Shown piece by piece: positions 45,392 through 53,143 of a stretch of 64,000 bases of DNA; the stretch's first letter is position 1; each line of letters starts with the position of its first letter. The notes under the pieces were generated by a model. The model made no database searches, had not been told where the DNA came from, and was given only the letters and a program-made list of their open reading frames with translations. Source of the DNA: Salegentibacter sp. 24 (GTDB lineage: Bacteria; Bacteroidota; Bacteroidia; Flavobacteriales; Flavobacteriaceae); NCBI RefSeq assembly GCF_004362395.1, contig NZ_SNWE01000010.1:84847-148846 (forward strand). The letters are read 5' to 3'. A program made the translations under genes and the position numbers.

Positions 45392-45871
45392 ATGTCTATC
45401 ACTAAATCCAACAATCAAAGAACTCCCTTATTAGGAAGTTCATATTTGGCCAACGATCCATTCTTTTCCGATTTAATGGATACCAAAAGAGGAATTTTTA
45501 ATCTTAATCGGTTCTTTAATGGAGATGTAGACCAAGATGTATTTCCCGCATTAAATGTTAAAGAAAAAGAACACGACTTTGAAATTGAACTTGCTGCTTC
45601 GGGGCTTTCAAAGGAAGATTTTAAAATTTCTATTGAAGATGGTATATTATCTATTTCTGCAGAGAAAGCAAATAAAACCGAAGAAGAAAAAGAAGGTTTC
45701 GTTAGACAAGAATTTAGCTACAACAGTTTTTCCAGAAATATTGCGCTGCCAGACGAGGTAGATTTAGATAAGGAAGTTGAAGCCAAATACAAAGAGGGCA
45801 TCTTAAAAATGAACCTTAAGAAAAGAAAAACAGACAAGCTTAAAAACGCCAAAACTGTAAATGTATCTTAG
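45392..45871 (+). CDS. Hsp20/alpha-crystallin small heat-shock protein
   Basis: ATP-independent holdase that keeps unfolding proteins soluble. The alpha-crystallin domain spans about residues 48-145: FPALNVKEKEHDFEIELAASGL, EDGILSISAEK, EFSYNSFSRNIALPDEVD and the conserved KYKEGILKMNL near the end. The N-terminal arm (DPFFSDLMDTKRGIFNLNRFF) is typical of bacterial class members. The 159 residues are normal. It is monocistronic, with a terminator at 45880-45915, and has a Crp/Fnr-type promoter rather than a recognisable CIRCE element, suggesting control by respiration or energy state. Confidence 0.95.
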   Translation: MSITKSNNQRTPLLGSSYLANDPFFSDLMDTKRGIFNLNRFFNGDVDQDVFPALNVKEKEHDFEIELAASGLSKEDFKISIEDGILSISAEKANKTEEEKEGFVRQEFSYNSFSRNIALPDEVDLDKEVEAKYKEGILKMNLKKRKTDKLKNAKTVNVS

Positions 45872-45879
45872 AAATAATG

Positions 45880-45915
45880 AAACAGTTCTGAAAATTTTCA
45901 GGGCTGTTTTATTTT
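45880..45915 (+). terminator. Terminator after hsp20
   Basis: A two-part stem (AAACAG/CTGTTT outside, CTGAAAA/TTTTCAG inside) with a T-rich tail, 8 nt after the hsp20 stop codon. The rest of the gap to 46177 shows no convincing gene; a 45-codon minus-strand frame (46082 to 45945) lacks a start codon. Confidence 0.75.
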
Positions 45916-46177
45916 AATAAAAAATTCTATCTGGCGCTATTGGATTATCCGGGTAGGCACTTCTCCAATCCTATCGTATACCAAAGGCTCCATTTTTTCT
46001 CCAGGGCCTTGAGGTTTCTTACCTTTTCCCATCTCAAAACCCACCTCTGAACTTCTCTTAAGCTTGCTTCAGGGATTACCTTCTAAATATTATAAGAGCT
46101 TCCCACCTTTATCGGTATGTACCACATTATATAGTGAGAGCGGCCTAAAACCTTAAAAGCTAAAATAGGGCACAAAC

Positions 46178-46220
46178 TGATTTCCCTCATAGTTTAAACA
46201 TTCCTCTTCGGTTAACTTTA
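46178..46220 (+). promoter_or_regulatory. Crp/Fnr-type site plus -7 box for the universal-stress operon
   Basis: TGAT-TTCC-CTCA (46178-46189, one mismatch; the half-site and spacer repeat the hsp20 site) followed after 23 nt by TAACTTTA (46213-46220). The predicted start is near 46225, leaving a 15-nt leader before the first universal-stress ATG at 46240. Confidence 0.6.
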
Positions 46221-46239
46221 TAGTTCAAAGGATCAGAAG

Positions 46240-47088
46240 ATGAGAAAGATAATTATACCAACCGATTTTTCAGAAAATGCAAACAATGCTTTGCGCTATG
46301 CGTGCCAGCTTTTCAAGTACGAAAAAAGTGAAATCATACTTCTTCACGCTTACGCAGATAAAGTCTATACTGAAGAAAGTTTGCTAAGCGATGAATCAAT
46401 GGAAGAACTTAAGGCTGCAACCAGAAAAAAAACCGAAAATGCTTTAAATGAATTATGCTCTAAAACTTATGGTGAATTTTGCAATCCAAGGCATAGTATG
46501 CAACCGGTTGCTGCTTTTGCAGATTTGGTAGACCAGGTCAATACCCTGGTAAATTCAGAAAATGCGGATCTGGTGATTATGGGAACCCGGGGCCTCACGA
46601 ATGACAGGAACCTGGGCTTTGGCAGTAATACTTTACTGGTATTAAAATATGTGCAATGTCCGGTTTTAGCCATTCCTGCGAATTTTAAATATCAGGAACC
46701 AAAAAAAATACTATTTCCTACCAATTTTTTAATTCCATATCAAAAAAGGGAATTAAAAATCGTTGGGGAACTTGCGCGGGATTTTAAATCTGAAATTCAT
46801 TTTCTTTATTTATCTAAACATCAACCTACCTCCGCCCGTCAAAAGGATAATCTGGAATTTTTAAAACAACAATTTTATAATATTAAGTTAGAAGAACATC
46901 GAAGTGAAGAACTACAAAAAGATAAAGCTATAGAAGAATTTATAGCTGATAATAAGATAGACCTACTTGTGATGGTAAATTCCCGTCATACTTACCTGGA
47001 AGATATGTTATTAACTTCTACCATTGATAAAGTGGGCTTACATCCTAAAGTTCCCCTACTCGCTTTACAGAATTTTAACCGGGAATGA
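46240..47088 (+). CDS. Universal stress protein, double domain (1 of 3)
   Basis: Cytosolic protein of two tandem UspA domains, 282 residues. Domain 1 begins RKIIIPTDFSENANNALRYA and ends with MGTRGLTNDRNLGFGSNT, the G-2x-G-9x-G-S/T ATP-binding signature. Domain 2 begins ILFPTNFLIPYQKREL but its signature is degenerate (MVNSRHTYLEDMLLTSTI), so only the first half should bind ATP. First of five genes in one direction (three stress proteins, a nuclease-like protein and an RNase). Such proteins support survival under energy or oxygen limitation in other bacteria. A Crp/Fnr-type promoter lies directly upstream. Confidence 0.9.
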   Translation: MRKIIIPTDFSENANNALRYACQLFKYEKSEIILLHAYADKVYTEESLLSDESMEELKAATRKKTENALNELCSKTYGEFCNPRHSMQPVAAFADLVDQVNTLVNSENADLVIMGTRGLTNDRNLGFGSNTLLVLKYVQCPVLAIPANFKYQEPKKILFPTNFLIPYQKRELKIVGELARDFKSEIHFLYLSKHQPTSARQKDNLEFLKQQFYNIKLEEHRSEELQKDKAIEEFIADNKIDLLVMVNSRHTYLEDMLLTSTIDKVGLHPKVPLLALQNFNRE

Positions 47089-47107
47089 ATTAAACATATC
47101 AGAAATC

Positions 47108-47956
47108 ATGAAAAAAATACTCTTACCTACAGATTTTTCAGCAAACGCATATAATGCAATCTCTTATGCACTAAAAGCTTTTAGTGCTGAGCAGTGTACC
47201 TTTTTTCTTCTAAATACCTATACCCCGGTATTATATGATTCTGAATATATTTTATACAACAGCATTCAGCCTAATCTTGCCGAGGCTTACAAAAAAAATT
47301 CTCTTAATGGATTAAGAAAAGTAGAGCGTAAAATAAATCGTGATTTTAAGAATCCTAATCATCATTTTGAGAAAATTTCTGCTTTTAATCTTCTCATAGA
47401 GGAAATAAAGGACCAACTAAAATCCAAAGCAATTGACCTGGTGGTTATGGGGACCAAAGGAGCAACCGGGGCCGAAGAAATATTAATTGGTACTAATACG
47501 GTGAATGCTTTAAATAAGTTGAAAGTTCCGCTATTGATGGTTCCTTCAGAATATGAATATCATACCCCCGAAAATATTTTATTCCCTACAGATTTTGAAT
47601 TGCATTTTACCGATGCGCAGCTGGAACCTATCTTGAATGTGGTGAAAAATCATAATGCAAAACTCAATATTCTACACGTCTTTTTCGGGAAAGACCTGGA
47701 TGAGCAGCAGGAAGTAAACAAGAAGAACCTAAAGAAAATTTTAAAAAATACTCCACAATATTTCTATACCATAGAAGATAAGAGTGTTCCTAAGGCAATT
47801 GAAAAATTCCAGGCCCAAAATGCGGTTGATTTACTTTGTATGGTCAATAATAAACGGAGTTTCTTTGAAAACTTATTATTCAGACCCATAGTAAACAAAA
47901 TAGGTTTCCATATCAAGGTTCCGTTTATGGTAATTCCTTCTGGCAAATTCAGTTAG
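47108..47956 (+). CDS. Universal stress protein, double domain (2 of 3)
   Basis: Second tandem paralogue, 282 residues from the ATG at 47108 (MKKILLPTDFSANAYNAISYA). The frame is open from 47024, but that region overlaps the previous gene and is not Usp-like. Domain 1 has the ATP signature MGTKGATGAEEILIGTNT. Domain 2 (ILFPTDFELHFTDAQLEP) ends in a degenerate NNKRSFFENLLFRPIVNKI. The gene starts 19 nt after the first paralogue and ends 2 nt before the third. Similarity to the neighbours is confined to motifs, so the duplication is old. Confidence 0.9.
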   Translation: MKKILLPTDFSANAYNAISYALKAFSAEQCTFFLLNTYTPVLYDSEYILYNSIQPNLAEAYKKNSLNGLRKVERKINRDFKNPNHHFEKISAFNLLIEEIKDQLKSKAIDLVVMGTKGATGAEEILIGTNTVNALNKLKVPLLMVPSEYEYHTPENILFPTDFELHFTDAQLEPILNVVKNHNAKLNILHVFFGKDLDEQQEVNKKNLKKILKNTPQYFYTIEDKSVPKAIEKFQAQNAVDLLCMVNNKRSFFENLLFRPIVNKIGFHIKVPFMVIPSGKFS

Positions 47957-47958
47957 TT

Positions 47959-48795
47959 ATGAAAAATATACTCATTCCCACCGATTTTTCAGTGAATGCC
48001 TGGAAGGCTACTGCGTATGCTTTTGGCTTATTTCAAAATGAGCTGTGCCATTTTTATTTTTTAAATGCCTGCAAACCCGAATTCTACACCCCTGATATTA
48101 ATGGAAATAATCTGTTACAGGCTAAAAACGAAAATAAGATCCTGATGAAAAGACTGCTCAAAGAAGTAGCTGTGGTTAACCACAATCAGAATCATAGGTT
48201 TACATCCTTTATAATGGAATCCTGGTTAAATGATGCTATTGTTGAAATCCAAAAGGACATTATTTTTGATCTAATCATAATGGGAACAAAAGGAGAAACA
48301 AAGCCCGATGACAGAATTTTTGGAACTAATAGTATGAACGTGGTAGAAACGGTGGACCGAATACCCGTTTTACTAATTCCTGATAAAAGCATTTTTATAT
48401 CCGAGAGGAAAAAAGAAATGGTGCTTGCCACCCGTTTTGATAAAGCTTTTTCTATTTCTGAAATTAATTTTTTAATTGATATGGCTAAGAAATTTAGAGC
48501 CAGCTTTAGAATTCTATACATTCAGGATACCGAAAGTCTCACTGAAGATCAGGAAAACAGCAAAGAAGAATTACACCATTATTTTAAGGATGTTTCTCAC
48601 AGTTTTCACATCTTGACCAATATTGAAGTAACCAAGGGAATTCACAGCTTTATCCAAAGCAGAAACAGCGATGTCCTGGTTTTAAATCATAAAAAAAGAG
48701 GCTTTTTTAGAAACCTATTCTCTAAATCCTTACTCAAGGAATTAGGGAAGAACCCTCAAATCCCGCTACTTTTTATGCCAGCAGAACTGAAATAA
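47959..48795 (+). CDS. Universal stress protein, double domain (3 of 3)
   Basis: Third tandem paralogue, 278 residues, opening KNILIPTDFSVNAWKATAYA. Domain 1 keeps the ATP-binding signature as MGTKGETKPDDRIFGTNS. Domain 2 is the most divergent of the three (MVLATRFDKAFSISEINFLI) and ends LNHKKRGFFRNLFSKSLLKEL, so it probably does not bind nucleotide. It starts 2 nt after the second paralogue; the ATP-cone nuclease gene follows after 31 nt, so co-transcription of all five genes is likely. Confidence 0.88.
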   Translation: MKNILIPTDFSVNAWKATAYAFGLFQNELCHFYFLNACKPEFYTPDINGNNLLQAKNENKILMKRLLKEVAVVNHNQNHRFTSFIMESWLNDAIVEIQKDIIFDLIIMGTKGETKPDDRIFGTNSMNVVETVDRIPVLLIPDKSIFISERKKEMVLATRFDKAFSISEINFLIDMAKKFRASFRILYIQDTESLTEDQENSKEELHHYFKDVSHSFHILTNIEVTKGIHSFIQSRNSDVLVLNHKKRGFFRNLFSKSLLKELGKNPQIPLLFMPAELK

Positions 48796-48826
48796 AAATT
48801 AATCATTCATAGTAAAATGTATTAAA

Positions 48827-49663
48827 ATGGAGTTCACCGATTTCAAAGTTATCAAAGCCTCCGGGGAAAAGGCCCGATTCTCGATTGATCGGGTAGCAGA
48901 ATCCTTAAGGCGGTCTGGCGCTAATGAAAAACTAATTGAAAAAACGCTTTTGAATTTAAAAGCTGAGCTTTATGATGGGATTTCTACTAAAGAGATTTAC
49001 AAGCGTGCCTTTGGTTTGTTGAAGGCAGGCAATAAAACCAGTGCCTCAAAATATAAATTAAAGACAGCTATTTACGAACTGGGACCAACAGGGTTTCCCT
49101 TTGAAAAATTTATTGCGGCCCTTTTAAGTCATAACGGATACAAGACAGCAACGGGTAAAATCTACCAGGGCAGATGCGTAACCCACGAAATCGATGTGGA
49201 GGCAAAAACCGACTCAAAATTGGTTTTAATCGAATGTAAATTTCACAATGCCGGCAGAAATTGTGATGTTAAGACACCTCTATATATAAATTCTAGATTT
49301 CAGGATATTCAAAGCTTTAGGAATAGTGAGGATATTAATTTAGATTCCGAAGAAGCCTGGGTTGTAACCAACACCAGATTCACCTCAGATGCCATAAAAT
49401 ACGGCGAATGTGTTAAACTAAAATTGTTAAGCTGGGACTATCCAAACGGGGATGGTATTAAGGATAAAATTGACAAATTAGGTTTATATCCCATAACCGT
49501 ATCTACATTGCTGTCTGAAAGGGAAAAGAACTTTTTGTTAAGTCGGGATGTTGTTTTATGCCAGGACTTGTTAAACGATACTTTTTACCTGGATCATTTA
49601 GAAATTAATAATCCGCGTAAAAAGAAGATTCTTGAAGAAATGAACGAACTCTGTAAACATTAA
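48827..49663 (+). CDS. ATP-cone domain fused to Mrr-type PD-(D/E)XK nuclease domain
   Basis: A 278-residue two-domain protein. Residues 1-90 are an ATP-cone (FKVIKASGEKARFSIDRVAESL; GISTKEIYKRAFGLLK), the (d)ATP-sensing module of ribonucleotide reductase and NrdR. Residues 91-205 look like a restriction-endonuclease/Mrr catalytic domain: FEKFIAALLSHNGYKT, then Asp123 (HEIDVEA) and Glu136-x-Lys138 (LIECKFH), the complete D...ExK set. The C-terminal part is helical. The function is unknown; an adenine-nucleotide-gated nuclease is the simplest reading. It sits between three stress proteins and a beta-CASP RNase, 4 nt before the latter, and no methyltransferase is nearby, so a classic restriction role is unlikely. 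Confidence 0.85.
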   Translation: MEFTDFKVIKASGEKARFSIDRVAESLRRSGANEKLIEKTLLNLKAELYDGISTKEIYKRAFGLLKAGNKTSASKYKLKTAIYELGPTGFPFEKFIAALLSHNGYKTATGKIYQGRCVTHEIDVEAKTDSKLVLIECKFHNAGRNCDVKTPLYINSRFQDIQSFRNSEDINLDSEEAWVVTNTRFTSDAIKYGECVKLKLLSWDYPNGDGIKDKIDKLGLYPITVSTLLSEREKNFLLSRDVVLCQDLLNDTFYLDHLEINNPRKKKILEEMNELCKH

Positions 49664-49667
49664 AGAA

Positions 49668-51041
49668 ATGGAAATTAAAGCAAAGGTTCATTTTCTTGGC
49701 GCATCGGGTACAGTTACCGGCTCTAAATTTCTTGTGAGCACCCCTGAATTAAATATTCTAATAGACTGTGGTCTTTTCCAGGGAATTAAAAGTTTACGCG
49801 AACTAAACTGGAAAGATTTCCCCTTTGATCCTTCAAAGATAGATTTAGTATTACTTACCCACGGGCACCTTGATCACACGGGGTATTTACCCCGGATCGT
49901 AAAACAAGGTTATAGCAACCCGATTATAGGCACCCCTCCTACTTTGGGAATTGCCGCTGTGATCTTAAAGGATAGCGCTAAGATTCAGGAAGAAGATGCC
50001 GAAAAAGCCAATAAGGAGCAATTTAGTAAGCACCAGCCCGCTTTACCCTTATATACAACTAAGGATGCTGAAAAGGCGATTGATTTATTTCAAAGCATCG
50101 AATTGAATGAATGGGACCAGGTCTCTGAGAATGTAAAATACCGCTTTAAAACAAACGGGCATATTTTAGGCTCTAGCTTTATTGAAGTTGATGTTTTCAA
50201 AAAACGTTTTGTTTTTTCCGGAGATATAGGAAGAAAAAAGGATATTCTCCTGCAAGCACCCAATAAACCACAGCGTGCGGACTACTTATTCTTAGAAAGT
50301 ACTTATGGCGACAGACTGCACCCGGTAGATGATTCAAATGAAGTGCTAACCAAAACCATTCAGGATACCATCAACAAGAAGGGAAACCTAATAATCCCAA
50401 GTTTTGCTGTGGAGCGCTTACAGGGTATTATGTACAGACTATATTTATTAAGGAAAAATAATAAAATTCCTGAAATTCCGATGTATATAGACAGCCCCAT
50501 GGGTAACGAAGTTCTGGGTCAATTTGAAATCTTCAGTCATTGGCATAAGGTAAACCCGGAGGAGTTTAGAGAAATGCTTTCCTATTTTAATATCATCACC
50601 TCTTACAGCGATACCTGGAAAACAATGGATGAAAACAGATCAAAAGTTATAATTGCCGGAAGTGGAATGGTCACTGGAGGACGGGTGCTCACCTATTTAC
50701 GATACCTTATCGACAAACCTGAAACCACAGTTTTATTGGTAGGCTACCAGGCGGAAGGTACCAGGGGAAGACAATTAGAAAACGGAGCCTCAGAAATAAA
50801 AATCTTTGGAAAATACTACCGGGTAAAAGCAAGTATTTTAAAAATTGAAAGCCTTTCAGCCCATGCAGATCAACAGGAATTGCTGGATTGGATGTCAGAA
50901 TTAAAGAGTATCCCCAAAGAAGTGTTTTTAATCCACGGAGAGCCCACGGCTCTGAATTCATTAAGAGTTAAAATAAAGGATAAATATAAATGTGATATCA
51001 TAATTCCAGCACTTGATGATATCATAAGCATTGGGCTTTAA
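49668..51041 (+). CDS. Beta-CASP metallo-beta-lactamase RNase (CPSF-like)
   Basis: A 457-residue nuclease of the bacterial/archaeal CPSF73-like group. The metallo-beta-lactamase core has HGHLDH (residues 65-70) and FSGDIGRK; the beta-CASP insert has MYIDSPMGNEV and IAGSGMVTGGRVLTYLRYL; the C-terminal metal-binding block is ESLSAHADQQELLDWM followed by FLIHGEP. All metal ligands are present, so RNA cleavage is expected. It lies 4 nt after the ATP-cone nuclease gene, the tightest link in the stress operon, suggesting they act in the same RNA or nucleic-acid turnover step. Confidence 0.92.
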   Translation: MEIKAKVHFLGASGTVTGSKFLVSTPELNILIDCGLFQGIKSLRELNWKDFPFDPSKIDLVLLTHGHLDHTGYLPRIVKQGYSNPIIGTPPTLGIAAVILKDSAKIQEEDAEKANKEQFSKHQPALPLYTTKDAEKAIDLFQSIELNEWDQVSENVKYRFKTNGHILGSSFIEVDVFKKRFVFSGDIGRKKDILLQAPNKPQRADYLFLESTYGDRLHPVDDSNEVLTKTIQDTINKKGNLIIPSFAVERLQGIMYRLYLLRKNNKIPEIPMYIDSPMGNEVLGQFEIFSHWHKVNPEEFREMLSYFNIITSYSDTWKTMDENRSKVIIAGSGMVTGGRVLTYLRYLIDKPETTVLLVGYQAEGTRGRQLENGASEIKIFGKYYRVKASILKIESLSAHADQQELLDWMSELKSIPKEVFLIHGEPTALNSLRVKIKDKYKCDIIIPALDDIISIGL

Positions 51042-51481
51042 AAATTCAATTATTCAGCGAAAACCTTTTCGTACTATTAAACACCTGCTTTCTGCAATAA
51101 TGGCAGTTAACCTGTCAGCAGTCTATAATTTAATTTTTTTCAGATTTTGCTGATTTGCAGTTCTACAACACCTGTAATCAATGCCTCTTAAGGTTTTTCA
51201 AAAAAAAATTATTTTAAAAATCAATTTTGAGAAGCCTTCCATCTGACTAAGTATAAGACCTAAGGGCTAGTCTTAGGTTTTTCATCAGGGTAAAAACTCC
51301 CTGTTTTTACATTAGTTTAACCTAATATTTTATTAGATCTGCTCAAATTAATTTAATTTTCTTCTGGCTTTGGGTCGAATTGATATGTTTTAACAGGAAG
51401 GATTGCATGGTCTTTGTTCTTTAAACAACGGATTTAAATGATCCAAAAGCCGAAATGAATTAATTAACCAAAAAATAAAGA
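51042..51481. other. Non-coding gap upstream of proC
   Basis: A 440-bp AT-rich interval with no credible frame. It contains a terminator-like hairpin at 51256-51282. No TGAT-N4-ATCA site and no recognisable riboswitch were seen. The proC promoter must lie in the last 200 bp. Confidence 0.5.
51256..51282 (+). terminator. Terminator-like hairpin between the stress operon and proC
   Basis: ACCTAAG pairs with CTTAGGT across a 7-nt loop and a T run follows. It lies 215 nt after the RNase stop and 200 nt before proC, so it may end the stress operon or act in a proC leader. Confidence 0.55.
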
Positions 51482-52285
51482 ATGAAAGTATTAGTTATTG
51501 GAGCAGGAAATATGGGACTAACATACGCCGAAGGAATGGCGAAGTCTACTTTTCTTAATCACCGGAATCTTATGATTTTTGATAAATCAGCAGAGGTTAT
51601 TACCACGCTGAGCAAAGTTGATCATTTTGATGTATATGATGATATAGAGGAATGTCTTCCCAAGGCAGACATCGTATTTCTAGCTGTAAAACCATATCAC
51701 TGTGATGCTTTATTTGAAGAAATTAAACCTTTAGTAAACGATCAGCAAATTTTTGTTTCCCTGATGGCCGGTGTAACCATCGAAAAAATACAGGAAGGCT
51801 TAGGCGTTAAAAAAGTGGTTCGTTCCATGCCTAATCTACCGGCACAGGTGGGAAAAGGAGTTACCTCCTTTACGGAAGCTAAGGAAATATCCAGGGTAGA
51901 ACTTCTTATGGTAAGAAACTTATTAGATACTACTGGAGCTTCAATCCATGTAGAGACCGAAAAATTTATCGATGCATCTACAGGGATTTCTGGAAGCGGC
52001 CCTGCATACGTGTTTTACTTTATGAATTCCATGATGGAGGCTGCCTTAAAAATGGGCTTTTCAAAAAATGACTCAAAAATACTGGTAAGCCAGACATTTG
52101 AAGGAGCGGTCAAATTATTTAATGAATCAGATCTTTCGGCCAGCACCTGGATGGAGCGTGTTGCTTCTAAAGGAGGTACCACCCGTGCAGCATTGGACTC
52201 TATGGATGATAACAACGTAGAAGAGCTCATAAAAGATGCAGCTTATGCGGCTTTTGACAGAGCAGTAGAATTAGGGAAAGAATAA
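51482..52285 (+). CDS. proC: Pyrroline-5-carboxylate reductase
   Basis: Last step of proline synthesis, reducing P5C with NAD(P)H. The Rossmann motif VIGAGNMGLTYAEGM is at residues 5-19, VFLAVKPY marks the second strand region, and the C-terminal signature GISGSGPAYVFYFMNSMMEAA plus SKGGTTRAALDSM are intact. The 267 residues are normal. It starts the proC-proB-proA operon, with 40 and 47 nt between genes, closed by a terminator at 54363-54393. The opposite, catabolic enzyme is encoded at 3 kb. Confidence 0.97.
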   Translation: MKVLVIGAGNMGLTYAEGMAKSTFLNHRNLMIFDKSAEVITTLSKVDHFDVYDDIEECLPKADIVFLAVKPYHCDALFEEIKPLVNDQQIFVSLMAGVTIEKIQEGLGVKKVVRSMPNLPAQVGKGVTSFTEAKEISRVELLMVRNLLDTTGASIHVETEKFIDASTGISGSGPAYVFYFMNSMMEAALKMGFSKNDSKILVSQTFEGAVKLFNESDLSASTWMERVASKGGTTRAALDSMDDNNVEELIKDAAYAAFDRAVELGKE

Positions 52286-52325
52286 TCTAAGTTTATAAAA
52301 GAAAGTTCAAATATAACTTTATAAA

Positions 52326-53096
52326 ATGGAAAAAAAGAGAATCGTAGTTAAGGTCGGAACTAATGTAATGACCAATAAAGATAATAGAATATTAGGCCCT
52401 GTATTAAAACATTTGGTAGAACAAATAGCTACCCTGTACGAAGAAGACGTCATGGTAGTCCTGGTATCTTCCGGGTCGGCAATTGCCGGAAAAGAGGTTC
52501 TTGGAGATGTAGATATTGAGGATGCATCAAAAAGAAGGCAGGTATTCTCTGCGGTAGGACAACCGCGTATGATGCGCCACTATTATAGTATTTTTCACGA
52601 TTACGGAATGCGATGTGCACAGGTTTTGGCCACTAAAAGAGATTTTAGCCCGGGAATTCACCGGGAAAATATGATTAACTGTTATGAATCTTTATTATCT
52701 GAAGGAATAATCCCAATTGCTAATGAGGATGATGCAGTATCGGTAACTATGTCTATGTTCTCTGATAACGACGAACTGGCCAGCCTTGTAGCCGAATTGA
52801 TCAATGCGGATTCGCTTATCATTTTAAGTGATACTGACGGTCTATACACCGGTCATCCTGGAGATGATGAATCGGAAAAACTCAATAAGGTACAGGTTGA
52901 TGAAAACGTTGAAAAATACGTTCAGGAATCCGGAAAAGGTGAAGGTGAAGGCCGTGGGGGTATGGAGTCTAAAATAAAGATTGCCAAAGGTACCGCTGCC
53001 AAAAACATCACTACTTACATCGCTAATGGAAAACAAAAAAATGTGATTTTGGATATCGTAGCCGGAAAACCGGTAGGAACCAAATTCACTGCTTAA
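52326..53096 (+). CDS. proB: Glutamate 5-kinase, short form
   Basis: Phosphorylates glutamate in the first step of proline synthesis. The amino-acid kinase fold is complete: RIVVKVGTNVMT at residue 5, VVLVSSGSAIAGKEVL, PIANEDDAVS, SDNDELASLVAELINADSLIILSDTDGLYTG and GRGGMESKIKIAKG. At 256 residues it ends after the kinase domain and lacks the C-terminal PUA domain of the 367-residue E. coli enzyme, a form seen in several bacteria and in Bacteroidota. Proline feedback control may therefore differ. Confidence 0.95.
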   Translation: MEKKRIVVKVGTNVMTNKDNRILGPVLKHLVEQIATLYEEDVMVVLVSSGSAIAGKEVLGDVDIEDASKRRQVFSAVGQPRMMRHYYSIFHDYGMRCAQVLATKRDFSPGIHRENMINCYESLLSEGIIPIANEDDAVSVTMSMFSDNDELASLVAELINADSLIILSDTDGLYTGHPGDDESEKLNKVQVDENVEKYVQESGKGEGEGRGGMESKIKIAKGTAAKNITTYIANGKQKNVILDIVAGKPVGTKFTA

Positions 53097-53143
53097 CAAG
53101 CGATTAAAATCGAAGTTTAATCAAACTAAAATATAATCAAGTA

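Noticed and set aside
45945..46082. 45-codon minus-strand frame between hsp20 and the universal-stress operon with Trp/Lys-rich, protein-like composition
   Set aside because: No start codon, an upstream stop directly adjacent, and no family recognised. At most a remnant.
48827..49663. Restriction-modification or defence system around the Mrr-like protein
   Set aside because: No methyltransferase, specificity subunit or other defence gene nearby; the context is universal stress proteins and a housekeeping-type RNase.
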